A DNA stretch of 64,000 bases from Cantharellus purpuraceus (lineage: Eukaryota > Basidiomycota > Agaricomycetes > Cantharellales > Hydnaceae). This document shows positions 40,735 through 52,290 of the stretch, piece by piece (position 1 is the stretch's first letter; each line of letters begins with the position of its first letter). The notes beneath the pieces were generated by a model. It saw only the letters and a program-made list of their open reading frames with translations, ran no database searches and was not told the origin of the DNA. A program made the position numbers and the translations under genes. The stretch lies in assembly GCA_025174535.1 (NCBI GenBank), contig JALBUN010000009.1, positions 682,001-746,000 on the forward strand. The letters run 5' to 3'.

Positions 40735-41263
40735 TGTTATGCACTAGGTCTGATTGGGGGTTGGAGCTTGGGTTGGAGTTGATGGTTGGAGTCAGAGCAG
40801 GCATCAGGATGTGTTGTGGGGGTCGGAACAGACTTGGCTTCAGCTTATATGCTGCGCCCTCACTAATACCTATGTCTGAGATTTTGGAGATGGAGTACAA
40901 CTTAGACAGTTCAGATCAGACTTAGGAACTAGGCGTGATTCAATATTCAAACTGGGGAATGAAGTCCCCAGTCGGGCAACTTAAATACATATTTGAAATC
41001 TAATAATAATTACTCCGGTGATGAGTCTCCGAGGCCGACGGCCTTACATGAGCATGTCCGAGTCCGACGGGGATGGATGTCCAGGTTCCTATGGTGATGC
41101 TGATGCATCAATTGGAACCGGAGACGGATGGGCAGAATTGGCGGTGACAATCAGACAGGTAAATGGAGACGTAGTGGTTTCCAAATGGAGTATAGATTTC
41201 ATGTGCGCGGGGATCTGAGTGGATCGGACGGGGATCTGGACGTTAATGAATATAGTCATAACA
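40735..41263 (-). repeat. Family-1 LTR, inverted copy
   Basis: It runs from TGTTATGCACTAGG to AATATAGTCATAACA, the reverse complement of the family-1 LTR at 59566 and 63243. It abuts a forward family-1 LTR fragment (41264-41359), so the junction is a head-to-head palindrome of about 100 bp per arm. Confidence 0.85.
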
Positions 41264-41391
41264 CTGAAGCCAAGTCCGTTCCGACCCCCACGACACACTC
41301 CGACTCTGACCCAATCTCCAACCCAATCTCCAACCCCCAATCAGACCTAGTGCGTAACAGTATATTCAAACTGCCACACTCACTCCTACCA

Positions 41392-43330
41392 ATGCCACAA
41401 TCCACCGCCAATTCCGAACACGCACGAACCATCAAGGTGCCTGCCCCCAGCATTGACACCATTCCCGAGGTCGTCGAAGAACCAATGGACCACATAGAGG
41501 CTGTCAATGAAGAAGACAACACCCCGCCCTCTCCAAATCTGGCGCAAGCCATCTCCCTGCTCGCTAGCAGCATCCGTAACCCACAAGCCCCTAAGTCCCG
41601 GACCAAGGTCCAAGAACCCAACCCATTCGATGGCTCCGATCCGTGCAAGCTCCAGCTGTTCTTGGTGCAATGCCGGTTGAATTTCTGCGACCGCCCCGAC
41701 GCATTCACATCCGACCGGGTGAAGGTGACCTTTGCCATGTCCTATCTCAAGGGCACCGCACTGGACTACTTCAAGCCAGCACTCATGGACGACTCTGATG
41801 ACCTGATATGGTCAGAGGACTACTCCGACTTCATCTTTGAACTTCAGACCAATTTCGGTCTGTACAACCCCGAGGCCAATGCCAAGAATGAACTCGATCA
41901 ACTTTGGATGAAGGAAAATCACAAAATTGCAAAATACATTGTGAGTTTCCAGCAGCTAGCTCCGAAAGTCCAATGGGGCGACACTGCACTCCAACGCCAA
42001 TTTTACGTCGGACTCCCATCCCACGTCAAGGATGAGATATCACGCATCGGTAAGCCAGATACTTTGGCTACCCTCCGCAAGCTCGCCCAATCCATTGACG
42101 CCCGTTATTGGGAACGTCAATCTGAGGTCTCCTGCGAAAATTCGGCTAACAACAAATCGGACAAATCATTGGACAAGACCCCAAAGTCCAACAAGGGGTC
42201 CGATAAGCGGGCCACCGCCAACTCAGGCCAGAAGTCAAACACTGGTAATGCTGCCGGTTCCGGTTCTGGTCAGAACAACTCCGGCACCAGCAATAACTCC
42301 GGAGCTTGCAAGGGTACTCTGGACCTCTCCACCAAGCTGGGGAAGGACGGAAAACTCACCCAGCAGGAACGCCAGCACTGCATGGACAACAACCTCTGTC
42401 TGTTCTGCGGAAAGCCTGGTCTGTTGAAAAAAAAAAATTTCACCTTGCTGGGGGTGTGTGGAGAGTAGATTTCAAATAGGGACAGAGGGAGTGATGGGAA
42501 CTGGATCTATGCGTAGTCTAATTGAAGATATACTTGAGTAGTATCTTCCTATGAAGTTTGATGAAATCTGGTGTGATATTTGTCTAGATTTTGACAATTT
42601 GAGCAGGGAGCAGGAGCAGATGACTTGAACGAGAGTAAATGCTTGATAGAAAATCAACCAGTGGAGCTTAGGCTTCGCAAACTGGGATTCGAATATATGT
42701 TGTAATACCCTGGAAGAGTATGCAAAAGATTGTAGAAATACGGGTTCGTTCTGGAGTTATTCCAGAAACGAATAGTTCAGACACAGACAACAGAAACAGG
42801 TGAGAGGAAATTCTCTAGTCAATTTCATATCTAGCTAAGCTGTTTTATACAAGATATGTGTCTTTAGAACATGTGATAAAAGTCCTGAATCATTTGAAAC
42901 ATGGGAAAGAAACTTGTGATAAAAACGAAATGGGGGGTGGAGCCAATAGGGGAAAAATGATGAAATAAAATATAAAAGAAATATAGGAGAATGGGTGTGG
43001 AGCTTACAGGGGCTTCTCCTCTTCCCTCCTAACCATTTCCCCTCGCTCTCCTACCTCCCCCTCAACCTCCTGAGCCTCCTATGTGCTCCTGTTCCTCCTA
43101 TCCCCTCTGTTCCCCCTCTGTTCCCCTCTCCCCTTTCTCCCTAGAAGTCCGGTCTTCCAAATAACATGGTCACCAAGCCAAGGATTGCAACAAGGCAACC
43201 TCGTCCGCAGCAAGGGCAAAGAGCCGCGCCGCCAACGCCACGACGGACAAGTCCAACGCTAAAGCAACAGACCCAAAAAAAATAGTAAGCAGTCCTATAG
43301 CCTCCGTATGGGCTGAGGGCTGCGTTGGTA
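41392..43330 (+). pseudogene. Element A gag, interrupted
   Basis: The ATG at 41392 opens MPQSTANSEHARTIKVPAPS; the frame is clean to 42422. The core capsid-like part includes NPFDGSDPCKLQLFLVQCRL, VTFAMSYLKGTALDYF and YIVSFQQLAPKVQWGD, typical of agaricomycete Ty3/gypsy Gag. At the zinc knuckle (CLFCGKPG) the frame is broken by the 728-bp insert, and sequence resumes at 43151 with LPNNMVTKPRIATRQPRPQQ before reaching a stop at about 43288. A separate frame then leads into the protease. Confidence 0.82.
42423..43150. mobile_element. 728-bp insert in element A gag
   Basis: Flanked by GGTCT on both sides (42418-42422 and 43151-43155), consistent with a 5-bp target duplication. Removing insert plus one GGTCT restores KPGLPNNM across the join. 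The insert begins with an A-rich run (GTTGAAAAAAAAAAATTTC) and ends in pyrimidine-rich CCTCTCCCCTTTCTCC. It has no coding frame and does not end TG...CA, so I cannot assign it to a class. Confidence 0.6.
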
Positions 43331-45095
43331 CTCCCCGTACAACAAATGAGGTCCACCTGAACGCATCCGCTCTTTCCCACTCCAACTCCCTTACCCTCCT
43401 CGTCCACTCCGACTCCATTCCCAATACCGCTATTCAAGCGTTAATTGACTCTGGTTCTACTCACTGTTTCCTTGATTCCTGTATGGGAACTGGTTTTCCC
43501 TTAAAAAAGATCTTGTTTAAAGTCCTGAAACTGTACAATTTTGCTTCATGGCCTCAAAATATCGGCATATATCTGCTGCTTTCTCTTGATTCAGGGCCAT
43601 TCAAATATTCTCTATTTTTTCATATTTTTTTTGGGAATTTTCCATGCAGAAATGAGTCTACAAACTTATTGTTCTGCTGGGCGAAGTTTTGGGACCCACA
43701 TGGACCCACAAACCTTCGCAGATGTCAGCAGCCCCAAGGTCAGCCGGAGTCACCCGGACAACTGACTCATTTTCGATCACATGACTCATTTCAATCTCCG
43801 ACTCAATCTGGTCACCACTGCCAGTAAATGCTCAATATCTTCCCAACCACTGCATCTCCTGACTCCATTTTCAGTGGAGAGTTCAATAGAAGCTGTGCCT
43901 ACCCATAGCTGTGCTGATCAGCCTAGGAAATGAAGTATTGACTGAGTTATTTGAGTAATGGTGACTCATGCAATGACTCCTGCCATGACTCATGCTATGA
44001 CTCCTGTGATTACTCATACTATGACTCCATCCATGACTCATGCCATGAGTCAGAGCAAATCCAAGCAGCTCATTGGCTAGGAAACTTCCACCCCCTTCTC
44101 ACATATTCCACTAGCTTCCAGTAGTTTCCATCTATTAATAGGTAGAAGTTTCCAGTAGTATTAGTCAGCTCCTGTAAATACAATATAAAAGGAGCCCATT
44201 CTGCCTCTGAATAAATAACCATTTCTACCCCATCATTTGCACATCAGTGTGACTAGAGTGACATACAGTGTCATCCTCTATATCTCAGTAACTGTTGATT
44301 GTCCAGTTCAAGGGTCGCTTACAGTTGTGTAACTGTATTCGATTGCACTCGAAGTAGTGATTGTCCTGCTTTGGGCGTGAGTGTAGTATCTACCTCGTGT
44401 GACTATGAATCTACAGGGTGAGATTGTCTGTCGATAGTCCTGCCATTAGTGCTCTTGTTTAAGTTACTAGTGTGTACTGCCTTTGCAGAGCATTAGGATC
44501 TTGAACTTGTGTGAAGCAGTTGCTAGACTACTTCACACATTGCTGTTACCCGCTTCAGAGTGTCACTGGTTGGACGGTCAGATTCATCCACCTACTTCCT
44601 CTAGCCTCTAAGTGCATTCCCCTCTTTTTGGAATATCTGGACCCCTAAGCGTCCATGAACTCTAGACTCTGGAAGTCTTATTCCTTCCCTACTGCTAAGA
44701 AACGTATTACCTTCCTGCGTATCGTCTGCATTGACCATTACAACGGATTGTAACCAAAGTACAAACGTCAAATTGTTTCTGGAGTTGTGCTGCAGTAGGA
44801 TTTGATATTCTTCTCAGCTGTTCATTCACGGAATTGTGGTGATTTAGATTTTGCCCTAACACCATAATTTTGCGGGTTCCAAAACAATTCCTCTTTTTCC
44901 AATTTACATAAACTCCCTACATACACCATAACTCCGATACCACTCCGATTATTTGATGGTACTACTAATGCTGTTATTTCACGAGCTATAGATCTGTCTA
45001 TCCATTTTTCTGTTGGAGAAATCCAGACCCTTACATTCTATGTTACTCCGCTTGACTCCAGCTGTTCTGTGGTTCTCGGACATAACTGGCTCACC
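43331..45095 (+). pseudogene. Element A protease, split by solo LTR
   Basis: Before the LTR: VHLNASALSHSNSLTLLVHS and ALIDSGSTHCFLDS, the retropepsin DSG active site. After it (44892-45095): LRLFDGTTNAVISRAI, FSVGEIQTLTFYVTPL and VVLGHNWLT, the normal C-terminal half. The polypeptide then breaks at the TCACC target site of element C, and HRYNPLIDWALGHITF follows at 52931. Confidence 0.8.
43480..44886 (+). mobile_element. Solo LTR, family 2, copy 1
   Basis: 1407 bp from TGTATGGGAACTGG to GGGTTCCAAAACA, flanked by the 5-bp target duplication ATTCC (43475-43479 and 44887-44891). It contains a TATAAAAGG promoter-like box near 44183 and many TGACTCAT-type short repeats. It was inserted in the middle of element A's aspartic protease, right after LIDSGSTHCFLDS. 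Confidence 0.93.
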
Positions 45096-45523
45096 TGCTG
45101 TTGGTTCACTTAAGGAATAGATCCTATAAGCCTGCGCGCAATGGTCCTAGCAAACAGACGGTGTGTAACGCAGTTGTTCAGCACTCCAAAGATCAATCAG
45201 GTCGAGGGGTAGAGGTAGCACTGAGTAACAGGAAAGTGGAATAGTGCTCTGTGGTTGGATGAGGACAGGAGCAAAAGGGTCGGTCCCGATGGCTGATCGT
45301 GCTCTGTGACTGGATGAGGATGGAGAGCCCGGTTGGGAGGTACGCGAAAGCTGGTTTCAGGAGAAGCGACCTCTTGGTGGCGGAGGGAAATCTGATCGTT
45401 GAACCAAGATGCTTTACCTCAGTGTAGAGATGATGGATTGTGATGTAGAGCATAGAGCGTAGACTTAGAGCGTGGACTTTGACTTTAGAGCGTTGGCTGA
45501 AAACTTGTTGATTGATTCCAAAG

Positions 45524-45873
45524 TGTGAGGGCAACGCTGATGACGAGGCCACAACAACAAGATACTCAATAAGTGAGAGCCGATAAGAAATAATGCCAGC
45601 TGGTACAGCGGATATCCTCAGTCTATACAGCTGTTTCTGATAAATACATGGGACTTACCTGGTACAGCGGATATCCTCAGAGATCAAGCTGAGGGGATCA
45701 CACTGCACCAAGGCGAGTCTTTATACTAAATGATGGAGACGGATAGGAGAACCAAGATAGGGGAGGAAAGATAGGGGAAATGATATAGGGGAGACGCACC
45801 CTGACAGGCTGCGCTGATAGGGGTGTCAAGAGAAAATACTAAAAATAGAATATGACTTATTTGAACCCTGACA
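45524..45873 (-). repeat. Element B 3' LTR
   Basis: 350 bp, TGTGAGGGCAACGC to AACCCTGACA on the plus strand. It is the 3' LTR because the element reads leftward. Confidence 0.95.
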
Positions 45874-46093
45874 TCACCTCCCTCTTAATGCATGTCGTCT
45901 CGATATGCACTATCGTCCCATCCATCTCAAGAGAGACACACCCTGAAGCACTCTGCAAGGTCCCTTCTCACTCTCTGCCAAAGTAGAGCCCATGACGAGT
46001 GTTGATGGTGACTCTTCTCTGCCTTGGGGTAAAGTGGGATGGTGAACTCTCCAGGGGATATGGGATTGTTCGTGCTGAAAACTGCCCCAAGTA

Positions 46094-46363
46094 TCATCTC
46101 CCTCCCTCATAGGTGACTTTACCAGCGAGCCCTTGGAAGGCATATGGTATGTCATAGTTGCCAATGAATAGAGGGTCCCCAATGTAGTATGTCTGGCGTC
46201 TGGATGGATTACGATGCCAGAAGGGGAAATGAACTTGTGGAGGTGGAGATGGGAGGTTATAATCCTCTACAGCACGTGCAGTATCCCTTGAGTCAACTGA
46301 CCAAGTGATTGAGGGGTAGGAACGGAGTGGGCGTAGAGGGGTGGATTCAGACTGGTAAGGCAT
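46094..46363 (-). CDS. Element B third ORF (downstream of pol)
   Basis: 89 codons between the chromodomain end of pol and the 3' LTR, same strand as pol. It contains SITWSVDSRDTARAVEDYNL, PPPQVHFPFWHRNPSRRQTY and YIGDPLFIGNYDIPYAFQGL. Element C carries a clear homologue at 52291-52725 with HWSLDTEDYQKY, PPPRVKILPKLFQRPRS and YAIGDPIFFHNSIEPYTFLS. Beyond 46094 the homology seems to continue in another frame (QHSSWALLWQRVRRDL), so this copy may be truncated by a frameshift. It has no transmembrane segment, so an envelope role is unlikely. I do not recognise the family. Confidence 0.6.
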   Translation of the reverse strand: MPYQSESTPLRPLRSYPSITWSVDSRDTARAVEDYNLPSPPPQVHFPFWHRNPSRRQTYYIGDPLFIGNYDIPYAFQGLAGKVTYEGGR

Positions 46364-46469
46364 GGTGGGTTGGGTAGTGAACGATGATGGTTTTACTGGG
46401 GAAGGGGAAGTGGATTCACTGGCTTATATACAGTTAGTGGAATTTCGGCATGGATGAATTTGGTGAGCG

Positions 46470-49400
46470 CTAAGCTTCACTGTGCCTATTCTGCGGCTCT
46501 GAAATGTGTCCAATACCACGTGTTGGGTTCCTGCCAGCTGTCCAATCAAAGAGGACCTGTTTGGGAGGTTCTGTGAAGTTCTCAAAGCGTCTGAAGGGAA
46601 GAGCCGCATAGGTGGCAGCCGAAATACGCCTTGGGGCTTCAGGATTTTCCCGATGGAAGTCTGCAATGCGCCTTCTAGCCCCACTGGCATCCTTAGCTGG
46701 GATCCAGAGGTCGTCAGCAGCTCCATAGCCCTTCCAACGCACCAGGTATTCCAGTCTTCCTCGGAAAACTCTGCTGTCAAGGATCTTCTCAACTTCGTAT
46801 TCCTGTACTCCATCTCGAATGACTGGAGGTGGTGGAGGAGATGACTGGCGTTCAGGGATGGGATCCTTTTCATAAGGATGGAGTAAGACAACAGAGAACA
46901 CTGGATGAGTGCGGCCAAAGATTGGGGGAAGTTGTAGGCCATAGGCATTTCGTGAGACCACTTTATTAATCACATACGGTCCTAACCATTTGTGATCAAG
47001 TTTCTTGGTTGGACGGGTGGTGGTGATATTTTGTGCATTGAGCCAGACCTTGTCACCAAGTTTGTATACTGGGGCTGCTTGCCGATGGGCATCATAGAAT
47101 CGTGCCATATCATCTGCTGCCTTTTCCAGGGCGGAGCGAGCCTCAGTGGTGGCCGTCTCCATACGCTCAGTGCATTCTTCCAGTGCTTCAAGTCGTGTCT
47201 CTCGGATTGGCTCTAGCCCAAGCCTTGGGTGTTGGCCTGTATCAAGCATGAAGGGGGTTGATTGTGTGGAGGAGTGGATGCGGTTGTTGTATGTGAATTC
47301 GGCAAGAGGAACCCACTCAATCCAGTCATCCTGGCGCTGATTGACGAAAAGCCTCAAGTATTGTTCAATTTCTTGATTGACCCTTTCCGTCTGACCATCG
47401 GTTTGTGGATGATATGCTGTGGATGCTGCAATCTTGATCCCCAAAAGCTTATTGAGCTCGCGCATAAATTGAGAGACAAACTGGGTGCCACGGTCACTGA
47501 TGATCTCCTCAGGAAGGCCGTGGTGTTTCCACACATGGTCTCGGAAAAGTCGTGCAACTCCTATGGAGTTGATGTCAGAGGTGGTAGGGATAACATGTGC
47601 TCGTTTGGAAAGACGGTCCACAACGACAAGGAGTGCATCATAGCCATGGCTGATGGGTAGTTCTACAATAAGGTCAACAGATATCACTTGCCACCTCCAA
47701 TCTGGGACACGATTAGGCAGGAGTTTACCCATAGGAGGAGCAGGGAAAGTTTTTGTCCGATTGCAGAGGTCACATCCCTTGACGTATTTGGCAATGTATC
47801 GTCCAAATCCAGGCCACCAGTAGCTGCGGGATACAAGTTCTGTTGTTCTCCAGCGACCAGGGTGACCTGTAATGTGAGTATCGTGGTGTGCCCTTACAAT
47901 GTCATGGCGCAATTTTGGGTCAAGAGGGACATATACCTTGCCATGATAGAGGACGAGTCCATTCTCCTCGGTCCATTCCTGTCCTCGTAAATTCCGAGAG
48001 GGACCAAGTTCCTTAAGAGCCTTTACAACCTTTTCATCTCTGTTGGTGCAGTTCCGCACACGTTCCAGGAATATGTCTCCTTCTCCTGTGATCATTTGAG
48101 CTTCTGGCCCTGGATAGGTGGATGTCGCATCGATGTGGAACAGCTCAGGGCCAAGAAGAATCTGGTTCTGGTTATCTTCCTCCCCCGCTTATGATCTACA
48201 CGTCGTGAGAGGGCATCAGGTTTGGCTGAATGTCGTCCAGGACGGTGGATCAGTTCAAAGTCAAAACGAGAAAGGTATAGTGACCAGCAAGCTTGTCGAC
48301 GATTGAGATTTTGAGCTGTACGGAAATATGTGAGGTTTTGATGGTCGTTAAGGATTTCAATCTTGTATTTGGTCCCTTCCAAGATGTGGCGCCATTCTTC
48401 TAGTCCACGGATGACTGAGAGCAATTCCTTATCATGGATGGCATAGTTGCGCTCTGCATCTGAAAGGCTCTTGGATACAAAACCTACCGGCCTCCATTTC
48501 TCATCGTCACAGAGTTGAGATAGAACAGCACCTGTTGCATATGCTGAAGCATCTGTCTCTAGTCGAAAATGCTTGGTTTGATCTGGGAGGACAAGGATTG
48601 GAGTTGTCGTGACAAGCTGCTTGAGTTTATCAAAGGCTTCTTGTTCTGGGCCATCAGGTATCCAAGACCACTGTGTATCTGCCTTTGTTAACCGATTCAG
48701 AGGCTTTGCGATATGTGAGAAGTCCTCAATGAAGCGACGATAGAAATTGATGAAACCCAGGAAGGATTTGACTTCTGTCACATTGCGCGGTGTGGGCCAG
48801 TCCCTGACTCCAGCCACCTTAACTGGGTCCATAGCTACCTGTCCCTGTGAGAGAATCAATCCAAGATAATCTACCTTCTGTTGCGAAAAGGCATTTCTCT
48901 GGTTTGAGGTACAGGTGGTTGGCCCGAAGAATTTCAAGGACAGATTGCACGATCGTGTGGTGTTGTTCTAGGGATTCAGTGAAAATGAGGATGTCGTCCA
49001 TGAACACTACCATAGTGCCATTGTCAATGAGCTCCTTGAAAATGCCATTCATCATCGTCTGAAAGGTTGCTGGGCTGTTTGTGAGACCAAAGAACATGAC
49101 CAGGGGTTCAAATAGACCACGATTGGTTCGAAAGGCTGCCTTCCACTCATCGCCCTCTTTAATGCGCACATTGTTATATCCCCATCGGATGTCAAGCTTG
49201 GTAAAGTACTTGGCATTGGCTGCGGCAATTTTATTCATGATGTCTGGTACCAGGGGTAGTGGGTAGGCGTTCTTGATTGTGATATCATTCAGCTTGCGGT
49301 AGTCTTGCACAAAACGAAGATTACCATCCTTCTTCTTCACAAAAAAGACAGGGGATGCCATGGGTGACTTGGAAGGACATATACGATGATTCCGTAGGTT

Positions 49401-50366
49401 CTCCTCAAGGAATGCGTCCAACTCCTTCTGCTCATTTGGGGACATTGGATAGACCTTTGTGCTGAAGGGTTGTGCTCCTGGAGTGAGTTCAATAGCGTGG
49501 TCCCACAGTTTTCGAGGTGGAAGTTGGTCAAAGGACTCCTTTGCAAAAACATCCTTAAATCCCCAGTATGCCTTTGGGACAATCTCCTCAAAGGTTTTGA
49601 CTGGAGTAGATTCTGCAGCCTTCTGTGCGAGCTGTTGAGAAACTGTTGAACCAGCATAGATATTCTCCAAGTCTTCTTCTACAAAGATAACAAATGTTCG
49701 GTCTCCCTCGTATTGGGGTTGCCCGTGTGAGTTCTTGCCATTTGAAGGAGTTGTACCAAGCGAATGCTCTTTGTGTTCTGGTACTTCTCCACATGAATCA
49801 GGGCAGCGAGTCATCTGTACCTTTCCTGTACGCCAGTCTACCTCTGGGTTGTGCTTCACAAGCCAGGTGTGCCCAACAATTATGCCAAAGGTTCCCAGGC
49901 TTGTGACTGAAAATGTGGCACGTTCAGTATGGGTCCCATATGTGCAGATGAGATCGACTTCTTCCTTGATTGAACCTGCTTCATTTGGGGTCCCATCAAT
50001 GTTATAAACAGGTATGGCACGTGGTAGAGGGCGTGTTTGAAGTTTCTCTGCTTTGACATATTCTGCATCAATGAACATTCCTGTAGCACCACTATCGAGG
50101 AGTGCATCCACGGCTAGAGGGTATCCAGTGTCTACCGAGTGGATTTTCATGGGAATTCTTGTACATCGACGGATGTCTGCAGATCGAAGGTAGAGACGAG
50201 GAGGGTCATCATGTTTAGCTGGAAGTTGAGAAGGGTTTTCAGGCATGGCTGTTTTGGTTTCAGTCTGATGGACAAGGGAGTGTGCGTGTAACATATCGCT
50301 TGTGAGCCCTACAGTACATGATTCAAGAACTGAAAACCGGTTTGTCAGGCAGGGCATGCTCTTCAC
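46470..50366 (-). pseudogene. Element B pol with two frameshifts
   Basis: Reading leftward: protease (VDALLDSGATGMFID, GIIVGHTWLVKHNP), reverse transcriptase (ASPVFFVKKKDGNLRFVQDY, FTKLDIRWGYNNVRI, the polymerase box FMDDIL), RNase H (FRLETDASAYATGAVLSQL), integrase with an HHCC zinc site and DDE residues (VISVDLIVELP, ISDRGTQFVSQF, HPQTDGQTERVNQEIEQYLR), and a chromodomain (YEVEKILDSRVFRGRLEYLV). The frame breaks at about 48893 between RT and RNase H (one extra base in GCCTTTTCGC) and at about 48182-48186, where a C run appears one base short before integrase. Otherwise the sequence is fully conserved, so these may be recent mutations or homopolymer errors. Confidence 0.9.
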
Positions 50367-51505
50367 TGCTGACTGGCCTGAAAATCCTGCTTCTCCTCTT
50401 GCTTTGGAATTACTGCCTTCTGCGCTTCTTCCTTGGCCTTCAGTGCAGCTGCTACTGACTCTGATATCATGCCTGCAATTGCTGTTTGTGTGAGATCAGC
50501 TCGGATACGTTCCTTGCGTGGTTCAGGGCATGCTGGGGATATATGGCCACGCTTTCCACAGTTATAGCACGTCCGAGTCTCAATGCGATGGCGGTTGGAG
50601 TCAATATCCATAGGTGCAGCACCATTAGAGGTTGCCAAGGTAGTTGGTACAGAGATGACCGGAGTGCTGTGAGGGCGGGATGGGGTAGAGCGGGCAGGAG
50701 TGAGGGAAGTCTGAGCACGTCTCACTTCTAGAAGACGACGGTGGTTGCGGTCAATTTGACAGGCCGCTTCCTTCCATGCCTTGAGATCGGATGGGAGGGA
50801 TGGCTGTGCATGGATCTTGTCAAGAATCATTGCAGGGAGCCCTCGGGCATAGGCATCTTCCAGTGCTGCATCATTAAACCCAGTCCTTCCTGCTAGTATC
50901 TCAAACTGTGCTGTGTATTCATCCGCTGACATGCCAGGTGTCATCCTAAGATCGTGTAGCTTTGTTCGTGCTGTTCGAGAGCGGTCAGGGTCCCCAAAAG
51001 CGTTCTCCACTTGCTTAATGAATTCCTCCAAGGTGGAGAGCGGTGAGGTCCTGTCAATGACTGCCTGTGTCTCATTGTGCGCCCATACTTCAGCAGAACC
51101 TCCTGTCATAAAAGAGAGGGCATAGAGGATCTTGGTCCGCTCATCTGGGAAAGATGTAGGCTGGACTGCAATGGCAAGCCTGATAGAGCGAATGAAACCT
51201 TCCGTCTCTGCACGATCTCCATTGAATTTGGCTGGTTCAGCTGCCCTTATTGGGCGAACAGATGACGATGTAGGAGAAGGTGTGGGAAATGAGGTGGTCT
51301 GAGAGATGGTCTGTGCTGCAGCGATGGCGGCAGCAGTGGCAGCATCTGCTAGGTTGTTCTGGACATTGGCGAACTGGCTTTGGAGGTGCTGGTTCTGGAG
51401 TTGCAGCTGCTGGAGCTGCTGCGCCTGGGTGTTGAACAACGCTCGCAGAAAGCCACCACTTTCACCTAGAGTGTCCCAATAGGCTTCAGGGAACTGATCG
51501 GTCAT
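50363..51505 (-). CDS. Element B Gag
   Basis: 380 residues from MTDQFPEAYWDTLGESGGFL. A Gln-rich coiled coil (QLQQLQLQNQHLQ) is followed by a capsid-like domain (PAKFNGDRAETEGFIRSIRL, TKLHDLRMTPGMSADEYTAQ), a basic/proline linker and one CCHC zinc knuckle (CYNCGKRGHISPAC). It ends where pol starts in another frame, so pol expression needs frameshifting or reinitiation. The frame is intact. Confidence 0.93.
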   Translation of the reverse strand: MTDQFPEAYWDTLGESGGFLRALFNTQAQQLQQLQLQNQHLQSQFANVQNNLADAATAAAIAAAQTISQTTSFPTPSPTSSSVRPIRAAEPAKFNGDRAETEGFIRSIRLAIAVQPTSFPDERTKILYALSFMTGGSAEVWAHNETQAVIDRTSPLSTLEEFIKQVENAFGDPDRSRTARTKLHDLRMTPGMSADEYTAQFEILAGRTGFNDAALEDAYARGLPAMILDKIHAQPSLPSDLKAWKEAACQIDRNHRRLLEVRRAQTSLTPARSTPSRPHSTPVISVPTTLATSNGAAPMDIDSNRHRIETRTCYNCGKRGHISPACPEPRKERIRADLTQTAIAGMISESVAAALKAKEEAQKAVIPKQEEKQDFQASQQ

Positions 51506-51573
51506 GGTATCGGTGAAGTAGTTAATAGGGAAAGTGTTATGAGGTGTGGGGTCGTCTTATGAGCTTGATCTTC

Positions 51574-51923
51574 TGTGAGGGCGACGCTGATGACGAGGCC
51601 ACAACAACAAGATACTCAATAAGTGAGAGCCGATAAGAAATAATGCCAGCTGGTACAGCGGATATCCTCAGTCTATACAGCTGTTTCTGATAAATACATG
51701 GGACTTACCTGGTACAGCGGATATCCTCAGAGATCAAGCTGAGGGGATCACACTGCACCAAGGCGAGTCTTTATACTAAATGATGGAGACGGATAGGAGA
51801 ACCAAGATAGGGGAGGAAAGATAGGGGAAATGATATAGGGGAGACGCACCCTGACAGGCTGCGCTGATAGGGGTGTCAAGAGAAAATACTAAAAATAGAA
51901 TATGACTTATTTGAACCCTGACA
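51574..51923 (-). repeat. Element B 5' LTR
   Basis: 350 bp, identical to the 45524 copy except for one base near its start. It contains two copies of GGTACAGCGGATATCCTCAG. Confidence 0.95.
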
Positions 51924-52290
51924 CAAAGGCGAAAACTAGCACCCTTTTATATACAAATCCCCAGGGCACAACGACACAATATGAAGAGCAAATGATGTGA
52001 TATGATGCAAGAAATGCTGATCAAGCCAGCTGACAAAGCGTGTGAAGTTGAACTACTAATGGGGAAATCATGGAGAAATGAAACGACAGATAGGGGTAAT
52101 CTTTGTAAGAATAGGGGGTGATGAGTAATAACAGAACCAAAAATAGAACAAGGATGAGTAAGTTGTGTATGAATGAATTAAAAGATGAAACAGGGGTGAG
52201 TCATATAAAAGAACAATAGAAACGTCCACCAATACCATCTTCCATACAGCTCCGAAGGTAAATTGACCCTGAGTCACATGAGGACTTCAG

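Larger units (their letters stand above)
45524..51923 (-). mobile_element. Ty3/gypsy chromodomain retrotransposon B, nearly intact
   Basis: 6400 bp. LTRs of 350 bp at 45524-45873 and 51574-51923 differ at a single visible position (GGCAACGC versus GGCGACGC). Target duplication CAAAG is at 45519-45523 and 51924-51928. In minus orientation: 5' LTR, gag, pol (protease, RT, RNase H, integrase, chromodomain), a small third ORF, polypurine tract AAGAGGGAGGTGA and 3' LTR (TGTCAGGG...CTCACA). The insertion is recent, but pol has two single-base frameshifts. Confidence 0.95.
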
